DNA of 64,000 nucleotides from Caryophanales bacterium UBA6877 (GTDB lineage: Bacteria > Bacillota_I > Bacilli_A > RFN20 > CAG-826), in the NCBI GenBank assembly GCA_002451465.1, contig DKCJ01000024.1:48001-112000 (forward strand). Direction: 5' to 3'. Made by a program: the position numbers and the translations under genes. This document shows positions 53,593 to 63,925 of the stretch, in pieces. How positions within the stretch are numbered: position 1 is the first letter of the stretch; each line of letters begins with the position of its first letter. Under the pieces are notes generated by a model, which was given only the letters and a program-made list of their open reading frames with translations, was not told the origin of the DNA and ran no database searches.

Positions 53593-55113
53593 TTATAATT
53601 CCTCTAATGATTTAATTTGTTCAACAGCTTCTTTATATCTAGTTTCAACTAAATCATTAATTGAAATATTATTTTTGCTTGAAGTAAAAACATCAACATA
53701 AACATTTTTTAAAGTTTCATAAACAGGTGAATAAAAAGGAGTATTTCCTAACATTTTATAGTCTTCTGGATCACCTAAATATTGAACATAGTTTTTATAA
53801 TAATCTTTTGAACGGAATTGTTCGCTTTCATAAACCTTCTTGTTAGCAGGTAAATGTCCACCTTGTAAATAATCAGTTGAATGTTCACTCATGAATTTTC
53901 CATATAAGCTTGCTGCAACTAATTTTGTTTTACTCTTTACAGTTTTACATATTGAGAAACAATGACCAACTCCATAAATATCATCGCTAGTAGTACTTTC
54001 ACTATCAAAAGTATATAACTTTGACATATTTAAGATTCCTAATGGTTCATATTTATTACCATCAACATCTTCTTTGTTTGCTAATACACTATTATATTCG
54101 TTTAACCTACTTTCTGCCCACCAAGGACCTTCACAACTAAATACAGATTCGCCACTTGATAGCTTTGACCAAACAGTGTTGTAATCATTATTATCACTAA
54201 CAAGTTTTCCTTCATAAGATATGTTTCTATTTGTTAAAGAATTAGTTCCTGCTTGGAAATCTCTTAAAAGTTGCATAATTTCTTTAAGACCATCCGTGTT
54301 CCATTTTGGATAACCAGATTCATCTGTTAAACTTCCGCCATTTTGGAAAACGGCTGTTTGAGGAATCCATCCAGCCTCAATTCCACCACTATTTGACATA
54401 ACAACTGGGGAATAACTTTCACCAAAATCTCTTGTTGTTGTCCATTCACAATTTTCAGGATTAATCTTGTCCATTGCACGAGTATATAATTCGCCATTCT
54501 TATATTTTTTAATTAATTCATTACAACATTTAATAAATGAATTAAGGTCAGTAGGAATTTCAATGTTATTTTTCTCTAATATATCTTTACGATAATACCA
54601 AACACCACTATGAACATCTAATGGTATACCATATAACTTATTATTATATTTACATTCCTTTAAAACATTTGAGAAATAATCTGCTTCATTAAATTTGTTA
54701 TTTTTAAGTAAATCAAAATAACTATCCATTGGAACAATAATTTTATCGTTAGCAAGTTTTGAAAGACGTTCACTATGAATTATTATGACGTCTGGGGCAT
54801 TATCGGGATCGGTATTAATTGTATTTGCAAGTTGTGTATAAAAATCGCTATTTGCGACACTTGTAATTTTTGCACTTAATCCATTATTAGAATAATAATC
54901 ATTAAACATATTATTAACACGGTCAAGATAGGTATTATCTGGCGAACCAACTATCGATAATACATTAAGTTTTACATTATCAAAAATAGGATCACCATAT
55001 TCATCAAATTTCAAATCATCGACGACATCTTGAGAACCGCCACCACAAGACATCATAGACAAACTAATAAAAGATGCGGCTAAAATTGTAAATAGTTTAA
55101 ATTTATTTTTCAT
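53593..55113 (-). CDS. Sugar-binding lipoprotein of the ABC importer
   Basis: 506 residues, lipobox SMMSC (Cys23). Its two-lobed body is that of family 1 extracellular solute-binding proteins, with AWxxx-type features such as DVIIIHSERLSKLA and DVHSGVWYYRKDILEKNNIE. Delivers oligosaccharide to the permease pair next to it. Its position right after the GH43 lipoprotein suggests that it takes that enzyme's products. Spacing on either side is 4 bases. Confidence 0.92.
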   Translation of the reverse strand: MKNKFKLFTILAASFISLSMMSCGGGSQDVVDDLKFDEYGDPIFDNVKLNVLSIVGSPDNTYLDRVNNMFNDYYSNNGLSAKITSVANSDFYTQLANTINTDPDNAPDVIIIHSERLSKLANDKIIVPMDSYFDLLKNNKFNEADYFSNVLKECKYNNKLYGIPLDVHSGVWYYRKDILEKNNIEIPTDLNSFIKCCNELIKKYKNGELYTRAMDKINPENCEWTTTRDFGESYSPVVMSNSGGIEAGWIPQTAVFQNGGSLTDESGYPKWNTDGLKEIMQLLRDFQAGTNSLTNRNISYEGKLVSDNNDYNTVWSKLSSGESVFSCEGPWWAESRLNEYNSVLANKEDVDGNKYEPLGILNMSKLYTFDSESTTSDDIYGVGHCFSICKTVKSKTKLVAASLYGKFMSEHSTDYLQGGHLPANKKVYESEQFRSKDYYKNYVQYLGDPEDYKMLGNTPFYSPVYETLKNVYVDVFTSSKNNISINDLVETRYKEAVEQIKSLEEL

Positions 55114-55117
55114 ATAT

Positions 55118-56806
55118 TTATCTCCCTAAAATTTCAATTTCCCCTAATGCAAAATCAATATTATTTTCAATTTCAATAACGATACGGTCAGTTTTAACAG
55201 TTGCATTTAAATCACAAACAAGTGAAGCGTGTGGGAAAACAAAATTCATATCGTTATTAATATAATTTGAATTAAATAAAATGTTTGTAACACCATTATT
55301 ATTCCCAAAATCAATTTGATTTATATATTTAATAATCTTTTTATAGTTACATGAATTAAAGACATTTACTGCTTTAATTTCTTTAACGCTATCAAATTTA
55401 ATTTCAATAACGTGCTTCCCTTTTGTAAATTCAGTTTCTTTACTTACTTCATCAGTGTTATAAGCACGATTTGTATAATTATCGTTTAAATATTCAAGGT
55501 TTAAACCATCACTTTTAAAAGTAGCATCTAAAGCAATGTTTTTATAACCGCTAACAACGGATGGGAGTCTAGTTAATGAGTAAGTTGGACCATTAGTATA
55601 TGGCTTACCATCTTTATCAAAATATAGATAGTCTACACCTAATGCTCTATATTTTGATTTTTCACCATACTCATCTTCTTTAGCACCCCATTTATCTCTA
55701 TTCATATGAGCGTGATAAGCAAACATATATTCATCACCAACTTTACAAATGGAGGCATGTCCAGTACCAGTTTGGAAACCTAAATATCTAGTATTAATAT
55801 AAGTTCCAGTTTGTCCTGGTACTCCAAGCAATAAATTTTCTAAATATGTTGAATCAGGTTTAATGTATTCTCCTAATGGACTATCACTAACAGCATATCC
55901 AACAGCATATTCTGTATCAACATAGCTATTAGCAACATATGTGAGATAATATTTACCATTTTTCTTAATCATATATGGGCCCTCAAGACACTCCATGTCA
56001 TTAGCAAATGATGGAGACCAAGTTTCCCATTCTATAGTTCTTTTTTCGTCAGTTACTTTTTTATAGCCTGGAGCAAGTAATCTTGTTAATGTTGAAAAAT
56101 CAACTGTAACAGGGTCTTTCATTTTTGCACCATATATTTCTTGAACACCTTTATTTCTATCATCTTTGAATGTTCTAGTATCAATACTGAAATACATATA
56201 TAATTGCCCATCATCATCTTGAAAAACATGTTGATCTAAAATTGTTACACCTTTAAACAAAAATGGAGGGGTTTCTAATGTAATATTTTGATTATCAGCA
56301 TTTTTACCAACATATTGTTTAAATTCTCCATTTGGAGAATCTCCTACTGCAACTCCGAGTTGACAATGAGAAGAGTTATCATCTTTATCAATATATTCAG
56401 CAGTATAGTACATATACCATTTTCCATTAATATATTGTAAGTCAGGTGCCCAAATATTTCTTTTGCTCCAACTATCGATTTCCGGAGTAAAACATGCACC
56501 TTCTTTTGTCCAATCAGTTAGATTATCGCTAGAAAAGCACCAAATTTTGGTAGTATCATAAGTTCCATAAGCATAAAACTTATTATTATGATAAACCATC
56601 ATTGGATCACCCATATCTTGATTTAAATCATTCCTATAATAGAGTGATTTATCAAAATTTTTATCATTAGGATCTGAAAAATCATTAAATTCTACTGTAG
56701 AAGTTTCATATTTTGTATAAGTAATATCCTTACCTTTTTTATTTGAGCAAGAAGACATTGTGAGCAATAAACAAGGCAATATATATATAAATTTTTTATT
56801 TTTCAT
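55118..56806 (-). CDS. Surface GH43 glycosidase lipoprotein
   Basis: 562 residues, lipobox MSSC (Cys20). The five-bladed propeller (about 55-440) has the three catalytic acids of GH43: base Asp67 in MGDPMM, pKa-modulating Asp191 in LDQHVFQDDDG and acid Glu275 in ECLEGPY. The C-terminal 120 residues are a beta-sandwich resembling a carbohydrate-binding module. GH43 enzymes are mostly alpha-L-arabinofuranosidases, beta-xylosidases or arabinanases. Some act on galactan. It is anchored outside, so it trims the polymer before uptake. Confidence 0.9.
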   Translation of the reverse strand: MKNKKFIYILPCLLLTMSSCSNKKGKDITYTKYETSTVEFNDFSDPNDKNFDKSLYYRNDLNQDMGDPMMVYHNNKFYAYGTYDTTKIWCFSSDNLTDWTKEGACFTPEIDSWSKRNIWAPDLQYINGKWYMYYTAEYIDKDDNSSHCQLGVAVGDSPNGEFKQYVGKNADNQNITLETPPFLFKGVTILDQHVFQDDDGQLYMYFSIDTRTFKDDRNKGVQEIYGAKMKDPVTVDFSTLTRLLAPGYKKVTDEKRTIEWETWSPSFANDMECLEGPYMIKKNGKYYLTYVANSYVDTEYAVGYAVSDSPLGEYIKPDSTYLENLLLGVPGQTGTYINTRYLGFQTGTGHASICKVGDEYMFAYHAHMNRDKWGAKEDEYGEKSKYRALGVDYLYFDKDGKPYTNGPTYSLTRLPSVVSGYKNIALDATFKSDGLNLEYLNDNYTNRAYNTDEVSKETEFTKGKHVIEIKFDSVKEIKAVNVFNSCNYKKIIKYINQIDFGNNNGVTNILFNSNYINNDMNFVFPHASLVCDLNATVKTDRIVIEIENNIDFALGEIEILGR

Positions 56807-56819
56807 AATATCTCCTTCT

Positions 56820-59096
56820 TTACTTTAAAATAATTTTTGGATCTTTAATTGTTGCACCACACTTAAATGTACCTATGCCTGGAGTTGCAACAGTCTTTTT
56901 GCCCCAATAATTACTATTTTTCATGAATTTTTCACCTTCAAAAACTCTTACATCATTTAAATAAAGTTCAACTTCTTTATCAGTTCTTACAATTCTTACT
57001 TTTGTGTCTTCGTTTAATAAGTCGAATTGAGCTGGTAAATCATGTTCAGTCCAAGTTGCATCGTTTAAATTTATTGTCGCTTTAACTTTTCTTACACCAT
57101 TATAATTTTTAATAACGAATTGAATAGACGAAGTTACTCTTTCGCTTTTTAAATAAACAAGAACCTTAGCATCAATATCACCATTCCCTAAAACAAGCGG
57201 GTTAATATCACTTAAGGTGAAATTGATTTCAAAGTTTTGTTTAAGAGATTCTTTATATTTTATACCATTTAAATAATCATTTACTGGTGGCCAATTTATA
57301 TCGGATTCGCTACCAAGATCCATGTTTTGCAAAACATATGTATTATTTTCTTCTTTAACATAACTCCCAATAAAGAAATCATTATTATTTAATACTTCAT
57401 TAATTTTTGAGACATCACTGGTGTAGCTATAATTTGTAAATGTTGCACTAGCACTTGAATATAAAACAGGATAAGTTGCATCATTTAAATTAGATTCAAA
57501 TTTTTTAATCATTTTGTTATTTATGAATAAATAGTAAACATTATCTTTTCTTAATAATCCAAGTTTATTATTTAATCCTGTTAATCCACCATTAGCTCCA
57601 TCTTTTATAGTTAACTCATCACCATTTAATTCTTCGACCAATAAATTAGTATTTTTGCTAATTCTTCCTTTATAAGAATATTTAACATATTCACTATAGC
57701 CTTCACTTGTAGAAAGAATACCAAACTCTTTATTATTGCTTACTTCATTTAAAGTAATATCAGTTTCAACAAACCAAGTTGTATTTTTCTCATTAAATGG
57801 AATATAGGTTTCATCCTCATTAGTTTCAATTTTATTTTCCTTAATAAGTGGTTCACCAATAAAAAGGTTGGTGTTAAATAAAGGATCTTTAGAAGGAATT
57901 TCATCAATTAATTTATAGGTTTTTTCATCAAAAACCTCTTTATTTGATAAAGCAACTGCCTTAACTTTTAATTCTTCGGTTTTAGTATCATTATTAATTG
58001 TTAAAGTGCCATCTTTTGTTAATTTAACTCCACTAACTTCTTCGCTAAGAGTATATTCAACATTTTTATTAATTGTGTAATCAGGAAGTATTGTTGAAGT
58101 TAATTTATATGTTCTACCTTTAATTAAGCGATTATCTATTGCGTTAATTTTTATAGCTTCAGCGAGTTGGAAGCTTTCAAGTTTTTTCTTAACAGTAGGA
58201 GCATCATTACTTCCTTCAAATTTAGAAATCTCAATTTTTTGATTTTGACCAAAAACACCTGGGAATGTGTCTTGTCCTAAAAATAAAGGAACATCATATG
58301 TATGTTTTATAGTTTTAGTAACGCCTTCACTCTTATATTCTAAAATAAGATAATGAGTAATACCCTTTCTATAAATTGTAAAATCAACACCATTAGTTAA
58401 ATCTATTATTTCATCACTTACGAGAGTTTCTTTACTAAGCGCAACGCTTGTATCATAACGCCAACCACCATAATAAAGTTTTGCGTGATTATCATCATTA
58501 GCCCTTCTTAAACAATACCAATACATAATATCGCCAATTCTATTAGTATCATTCACTAAGAAGGAGCCTACACCCCAACCGCCAATAGCTTCAGAAAAAC
58601 CAACACGATTAAGGTGTGTTTTAAAATACCAAGATGTACCAGGGAAGTCAGCAAGAACTTGCGCTTGTCCATCTTTTATTAAAGAAGTCCCATTATCTTG
58701 CTGACTTAAATCCACCGATCCATTTACATAACCATTTTCAGTTTTAAAAAAATTTCGAGTTATTTCAAATTCGATTGTTTTCTTAACACTAGGATCTTCT
58801 TTTAAGCTTAAAGTTACGGTAGCTTTTCCACTATTTATAGCCTTAACTTCACCAAATTCATTACAAGTAACAATATCTTCATTATCTGACTTAAAAACAA
58901 CTTCGCTATCACTATTAACAACAGAATAAACAATAGTCATTCCTTCGCCAACTTTTAAGTTTTGTTTATCTTTGCTTCTTAATATAATTGTTGCTTCTTT
59001 AACAACTGGGGATGGATTATCACCCCCATTACAACTAGCAGCAAAAGAACTTAATAATAAAATACTACTTAAAATTAAAATCCTAGTTTTTTTCAT
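56820..59096 (-). CDS. Surface lipoprotein with LamG/sandwich-like modules
   Basis: 758 residues, lipobox AASC (Cys22). Residues about 35-115 are a BIG2-like domain. The first sandwich module (about 120-300, NGSVDLSQQDNGTSLIKDG and GGWGVGSFLVNDTN) is clearly related to that of the 1239-residue neighbour. It is followed by a second Ig-like part (about 305-395), and two further sandwich-like modules. No catalytic motifs are apparent. Probably binds the target glycan at the cell surface, as SusD does in Bacteroidota. That role is inferred. Confidence 0.78.
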   Translation of the reverse strand: MKKTRILILSSILLLSSFAASCNGGDNPSPVVKEATIILRSKDKQNLKVGEGMTIVYSVVNSDSEVVFKSDNEDIVTCNEFGEVKAINSGKATVTLSLKEDPSVKKTIEFEITRNFFKTENGYVNGSVDLSQQDNGTSLIKDGQAQVLADFPGTSWYFKTHLNRVGFSEAIGGWGVGSFLVNDTNRIGDIMYWYCLRRANDDNHAKLYYGGWRYDTSVALSKETLVSDEIIDLTNGVDFTIYRKGITHYLILEYKSEGVTKTIKHTYDVPLFLGQDTFPGVFGQNQKIEISKFEGSNDAPTVKKKLESFQLAEAIKINAIDNRLIKGRTYKLTSTILPDYTINKNVEYTLSEEVSGVKLTKDGTLTINNDTKTEELKVKAVALSNKEVFDEKTYKLIDEIPSKDPLFNTNLFIGEPLIKENKIETNEDETYIPFNEKNTTWFVETDITLNEVSNNKEFGILSTSEGYSEYVKYSYKGRISKNTNLLVEELNGDELTIKDGANGGLTGLNNKLGLLRKDNVYYLFINNKMIKKFESNLNDATYPVLYSSASATFTNYSYTSDVSKINEVLNNNDFFIGSYVKEENNTYVLQNMDLGSESDINWPPVNDYLNGIKYKESLKQNFEINFTLSDINPLVLGNGDIDAKVLVYLKSERVTSSIQFVIKNYNGVRKVKATINLNDATWTEHDLPAQFDLLNEDTKVRIVRTDKEVELYLNDVRVFEGEKFMKNSNYWGKKTVATPGIGTFKCGATIKDPKIILK

Positions 59097-59114
59097 ATAT
59101 ATACCTCGATAATT

Positions 59115-62100
59115 TTATTCAATTACTAAATTACTCAATTCGATAACAGCATCTTTGAAAGCTGCATCCTTGTTAAATATAGAGAAAGCAACTAATCCAC
59201 CTGTTTGAGCGCCATCAAAGTTTCTAAGTTCAACGTCATTAATATAAACTATAATTTTGCCATTATTTCTAACAATCTTAACTTTCAAATCTTGATAGGT
59301 AGCGCCTTCAGCCTTAACATCTTGCCAATCATTACCAACGCCATTAACATTTGCTGAAATTTTATCAGTTTTATAATTAACCATGACAGTATTACCGCCT
59401 AAGTCAATCATAAATTTTCCATCAATTAATGCAGCGCTGGCTTTTAAGTTAAATGACATTGTAACGTTTTCTTCTACACTCTTTGTTAACATTACTCTAT
59501 TAATGTATCTATCTTTATTATCCCATCCACTATTACATGCTCTTAATTTAAATCCATTTTCAGTAATATCAGTAACATTTGTTTTATTATAAGAATAGAA
59601 ATTCTTAATATTACCAGTCTTAGTCAATTTTATATCTTTAACTTTACAACTAACACCATTAGTTGAAATTCTAATTGGAGTTTCACTTACATAATCTTCA
59701 TAGCTTCTAGCAATTAATTTAGGAGTGCCATCAAGATTCATGTTAAGTTCTTTACCATCCATATAAAGATGATAAACTCCATCAACAACACTTATTTTAT
59801 AAGTATGTTCTGCGTTAACATCGAAATCTTTGAAATTTTCAGAATTTACCCAAGCTCCACCATTACTATAAGAATTATCTTCTGTAGAATTAATGAAGTT
59901 TGTAAATGTTTCAACACGATATTCACCATTTGGTTTGTAAGCAATATAGAATTGATTGTGCGTTCCACCTAAAGAAAGCATTAATTTTGGATATTGTACT
60001 CCTTCTTTAACTTTATAATCGCTAACTTTGAATTCAACTTCAAAATCACCTTTTACTTTTTCTTTAAAGTTTGCCGAATAGTTGTTGTCTTCATATTTAG
60101 ATTCATCACCAACACCATTTACACCATTATTTTCTTCGGTAAAGATTAAGTTATTTTCACCATCTAATAAAACTCCACCGTTAACTTTTAATAAACTACT
60201 TTCGGTTGGTCTTTCAGTTACTTCATAACTAATTTTAATGGATTTATTGGCTTCAACCCAAGTGACTACAAGTTCTGCTGCACCTTTCTTTAAAGCGATA
60301 ACAGAATTAGTAGTTTTATCATAACTTAAAATAGTTTTATCTGAAACTTCATATTTCAAAGTTGGATTTTCAACATCAACACCATTTTTCTTTGTTGTTA
60401 TTTCTACGACATCAGATTTGCCTTCGCTTAATTCTCTTTTAGTAACGCCATTAATAGCAAAATCATAAAGATCCATCTTGCTATAATCACTAACCTTTAA
60501 ATTTTTAATAGTTGCGGTTTGATTTGCATAAGCAGAATCTTGATTAAATGCGTAGAATTCAATATAGTCGCCTTCACTATATTCGCTTTCGCCAACAAGA
60601 GTATCATTGACAATAAATCTAACTTTACCTTCATTTCTTTCAAATCTAACATGGTTGAGTAAGAGGTTATTTTTATTTGTTACATTAACGTCTCTTCCAT
60701 TCCAACCACCGGCAAATAAATAACCATCGATTCTTGGATTATCAGATACCAATTTATTATTGACTTGATATTCATAATTGCCAATCTTTAATACTAATTT
60801 AGTATCACTTGCGGCATCTGAAAATTCAAGATCATAATCAAGAGCAAAATTAGCTTTTAATTTTTCTGTTAAAAGTATACGACTTGCATATCGATCTTTA
60901 TTATCCCATCCTAGATCAGTAAATCTTAATTGATAACTATCACTTCTATCATTATAAGAAGCATTATTGTTATAGCTCCAATATTTTGGCAACTCTTCAG
61001 TTGTTCCATTGTTAACAACAATATTAGAAACCTTAGCGCTTACTCCTTTAGTAGCAAATTTTATATTTGAATCTGCAGCATAAGTTTCAAAATCCCTTCT
61101 TAAAGTTGCACTATTTCCATCCATTGAGAAAGATAATTTATTACCATCTTGATAAACTTCATAAGTGCCATTACTTAAAACTTGAATTTTGAATTTATGC
61201 GCACTATTTCTATCAAAGTTTTCAAATGAATTTGAATTAAACCAGCCCTTTGAATATGTTCCATTTTGGAAAACGCCACCAGCAAAAGCTTCGATTCTGC
61301 ATGTTCCATCTTTTTTATATACAACATAAAAATTGTTTTGTCCGCTTCCTAAAGCAACTTGTAATTTTGGGTATTCTGCTTCTGTTTTATAATCACTTAC
61401 TTCAAACTCAACACTAAGATCCTTTGAATAAGTATTCTTTAAAACTGCACTATATTCAGTTGATTTATAATTGCCTTCATCACCGACGCCATCAACATTA
61501 ATCATTTCTTCTGGGAAGATAAGAGTGCCATCACTGGTTAAATCAACGCCACCTGTGGCTTTCAACAAATCATTTTCTTTTGTGTCTGGAACTTCTAAAA
61601 TTGTGACTTCTAATTCATCTTTAACTGATTTATCTTCATTACTAGCAATAACTTTTAATTTTCCACTAGCGTCTGCCCCTATTGTTAATCTACCATCTTC
61701 AGTTATAATTGTTGAATCTTGACCAGCAGTCATATTGGTTTTATCTAAACTAAATAATACTTTAGCTGTTGCGGCACTATAATCAGGATATGCTTTAGCT
61801 GTATAGTTGTAAGAATAACCTCTTAATAAACGCGTTTTATCTTTTTCATTTATTGAAATACTACCAATTGTTTTTGATGCATAACCATCATAAGCGTTTT
61901 TAACATTATCAACATTATAATCAACAGAATATTCACTAACATTAAAAGCTATTTCTTGGCTATAGATTCCAGGATATGAAGGTAGTTCGTTTGCTGTAGT
62001 ATCAGTATATTTTCCATGATATCCATTAATAGAATATGCATATTCTGAACCTTTTCTAACAATTTCAAATTTTAAAACATTGCCAACGTTCATCGCTTCA

Positions 62101-62834
62101 TAACCAGTTTGAATTTGGTCAGTTGTCGCGCTTCCCCAACCATTATAGAAATTTCTTATATAGTTAGCATATATACCATCATTATTTCCATCAATATTTT
62201 GAGCGCCAAACCATAATGCGTTATCACCATTATTTAAGAATGAACCAACACCAAACGATTGGTTATTACCAATAGAAACAGAATCAGGTAAAGTAATTGT
62301 TGCTTTAAATATAAAATTGACATCAGCTTTCTTTGCAACTAAGGTTGCTTGTCCTCCAAGAATAGTGACATTACCTTGTTCTTCTTTACTTAAATTGATT
62401 TCACCTCTTTGAATATCTCTACTAAAGAAGTATTCAACAACATTTACATTAACTGTAACAACTCCACTATCTTTATGATCTTTAATCCATAAAGAAAGAG
62501 TAGCTTTCCCTTTTTTCAAAGCTTGTACTTTTTTTGTTGTTACATCAAATGAAATAACATCGCTTGATACTTCATATTCAAATGCTAAACTATTATCTTT
62601 TTCATTATTCTTATAAAGATCAAAAGAAACATCCCCACTATTACCAACTTCTAGAGTTAAATTTGAAGCACTTGTTAAAGATATCTTATATGAATCTTCT
62701 ACAGGGCTTGGGGTTGGGTTATCTGGATCTGGTGTTGGGCTTGGTTTTTCTCCTCCACAGCTTGTAGTGACTGCACTCAAACCCAAAAGTGCAACTAGAC
62801 TTAAACATCCGATTAATACTTTAGATTTTTTCAT
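59115..62834 (-). CDS. Giant surface lipoprotein with duplicated bimodular repeats
   Basis: 1239 residues, lipobox TTSC (Cys26) and a Pro-rich linker. After a BIG-like domain (about 50-135) comes an entry sandwich module (about 138-310) shared with the 758-residue neighbour. Then a two-part unit repeats: A1-B1 (about 423-800) and, after a BIG-like spacer (about 800-880), A2-B2 (about 885-1239). The A modules share VGDE...YPKL, the B modules share GWDNKDRY and an ISNIVV-type end. The folds look like concanavalin-type sandwiches. No hydrolase motif is seen. First gene of the operon. GGAGG lies 6 bases upstream. Confidence 0.8.
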   Translation of the reverse strand: MKKSKVLIGCLSLVALLGLSAVTTSCGGEKPSPTPDPDNPTPSPVEDSYKISLTSASNLTLEVGNSGDVSFDLYKNNEKDNSLAFEYEVSSDVISFDVTTKKVQALKKGKATLSLWIKDHKDSGVVTVNVNVVEYFFSRDIQRGEINLSKEEQGNVTILGGQATLVAKKADVNFIFKATITLPDSVSIGNNQSFGVGSFLNNGDNALWFGAQNIDGNNDGIYANYIRNFYNGWGSATTDQIQTGYEAMNVGNVLKFEIVRKGSEYAYSINGYHGKYTDTTANELPSYPGIYSQEIAFNVSEYSVDYNVDNVKNAYDGYASKTIGSISINEKDKTRLLRGYSYNYTAKAYPDYSAATAKVLFSLDKTNMTAGQDSTIITEDGRLTIGADASGKLKVIASNEDKSVKDELEVTILEVPDTKENDLLKATGGVDLTSDGTLIFPEEMINVDGVGDEGNYKSTEYSAVLKNTYSKDLSVEFEVSDYKTEAEYPKLQVALGSGQNNFYVVYKKDGTCRIEAFAGGVFQNGTYSKGWFNSNSFENFDRNSAHKFKIQVLSNGTYEVYQDGNKLSFSMDGNSATLRRDFETYAADSNIKFATKGVSAKVSNIVVNNGTTEELPKYWSYNNNASYNDRSDSYQLRFTDLGWDNKDRYASRILLTEKLKANFALDYDLEFSDAASDTKLVLKIGNYEYQVNNKLVSDNPRIDGYLFAGGWNGRDVNVTNKNNLLLNHVRFERNEGKVRFIVNDTLVGESEYSEGDYIEFYAFNQDSAYANQTATIKNLKVSDYSKMDLYDFAINGVTKRELSEGKSDVVEITTKKNGVDVENPTLKYEVSDKTILSYDKTTNSVIALKKGAAELVVTWVEANKSIKISYEVTERPTESSLLKVNGGVLLDGENNLIFTEENNGVNGVGDESKYEDNNYSANFKEKVKGDFEVEFKVSDYKVKEGVQYPKLMLSLGGTHNQFYIAYKPNGEYRVETFTNFINSTEDNSYSNGGAWVNSENFKDFDVNAEHTYKISVVDGVYHLYMDGKELNMNLDGTPKLIARSYEDYVSETPIRISTNGVSCKVKDIKLTKTGNIKNFYSYNKTNVTDITENGFKLRACNSGWDNKDRYINRVMLTKSVEENVTMSFNLKASAALIDGKFMIDLGGNTVMVNYKTDKISANVNGVGNDWQDVKAEGATYQDLKVKIVRNNGKIIVYINDVELRNFDGAQTGGLVAFSIFNKDAAFKDAVIELSNLVIE

Positions 62835-62867
62835 AATTATCCTCCAATCTTTTTAGTATTACTTTTT

Positions 62868-62883
62868 ATGTTATCGTTAACAT
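62868..62883 (-). promoter_or_regulatory. LacI operator before the glycan operon
   Basis: The 16-base near-palindrome ATGTTATCGTTAACAT (plus strand), with central CG, is the reverse complement of the site in front of lacI. It lies 34-49 bases before the first lipoprotein gene, downstream of a TATATC -10-like box. Confidence 0.8.
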
Positions 62884-62927
62884 TTTTGATATAATTTTAT
62901 TTTTTAACACTCTCCTTTCCTTTTTTC

Positions 62928-63887
62928 TTATTTAATTAAGAATGGTTCTATTTCTTCATGAACTATCTTACTATTGTCACCTTGCACAATTGCAATCATT
63001 GTTTCAGCAATTTTTTTAGCAAAATTCTTTTTATTAATAGTAATTGTTCTTATATGACTTAAAATGTCAATATCTTGAAAAAGTCCATCATAACCAATTA
63101 TTGAGGCCTTAATATTAAGGCGTTTTAAGTATTTTCTAGTTTCATAAGCAATCATATCATTAAAACAAAATATTCCATCAAATTCATATCCACTAGAATT
63201 TAATATATCTAATTCTTTAGTAACATCATTATAGGTGTAAACTTCTTTTGGAGTTATTCTATTATCTTTCAATATGGAATTAAAACCATTAAATCTTAAT
63301 TTAGAACACGTAATTCCAGGAATTTCACCAATATATAAATAATTTTTACACTTTAGTTTTATTAATTCTAAAGCAGCTATTTTGCCACCATCAAAATCAT
63401 TGGAGCATATATAGTTGATGCAGTTAGAATTACTTGCTCTTCCAGCAATTAAAATTGGAAGATTATATTGTTTAACTAAATTTTCAACATCATCATCAAC
63501 TTCTAATAAAGATATAATACCATCATCACCATTAGAAATTATATTTCTATATATATCGCAAGTTAACCTATGTTCACCAACAAAATAAGTATCAAGAGAA
63601 TATCCAAGTTTAAATACTTCTGCACTTAAATAATCGATTAATATAGAGAAATATAAATTCTTTAGCGTATCGAAAACAATTGCTATTTTCTTGCTACTAC
63701 CATTTCTAAAACTTTTAGCAATTGAATTAGGAACATAATTTAATTCTTTAGCGCATTCCATAACTTTATCTTTAGTTTCTTTTTTAATATAACTTGTATT
63801 AGAAAAGGCCCTAGAGACAGTTTGTGCCGAAACACCTGCCAATCTAGCAACATCATTAATAGTTACTCTATTTTCATTTTCTTTCAT
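62928..63887 (-). CDS. LacI-family repressor of the glycan operon
   Basis: 319 residues. The HTH and hinge occupy residues 8-60 (TINDVARLAGVSAQTVSRAF, then YVPNSIAKSFR), and the rest is a periplasmic-binding-protein-like sensor domain. It is encoded on the operon's own strand, 93 bases ahead of the first structural gene. Its operator is present in both promoters, so it should repress itself and the operon until a sugar ligand binds. Confidence 0.92.
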   Translation of the reverse strand: MKENENRVTINDVARLAGVSAQTVSRAFSNTSYIKKETKDKVMECAKELNYVPNSIAKSFRNGSSKKIAIVFDTLKNLYFSILIDYLSAEVFKLGYSLDTYFVGEHRLTCDIYRNIISNGDDGIISLLEVDDDVENLVKQYNLPILIAGRASNSNCINYICSNDFDGGKIAALELIKLKCKNYLYIGEIPGITCSKLRFNGFNSILKDNRITPKEVYTYNDVTKELDILNSSGYEFDGIFCFNDMIAYETRKYLKRLNIKASIIGYDGLFQDIDILSHIRTITINKKNFAKKIAETMIAIVQGDNSKIVHEEIEPFLIK

Positions 63888-63898
63888 AAATATAAATT

Positions 63899-63914
63899 AT
63901 GTTAACGATAACAT
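63899..63914 (-). promoter_or_regulatory. LacI operator before lacI
   Basis: ATGTTAACGATAACAT, a near-palindrome with central CG, 12-27 bases before the lacI start and just after the -10 box. Identical to the reverse complement of the site at 62868-62883. Confidence 0.8.
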
Positions 63915-63925
63915 CTCTTGAGATA

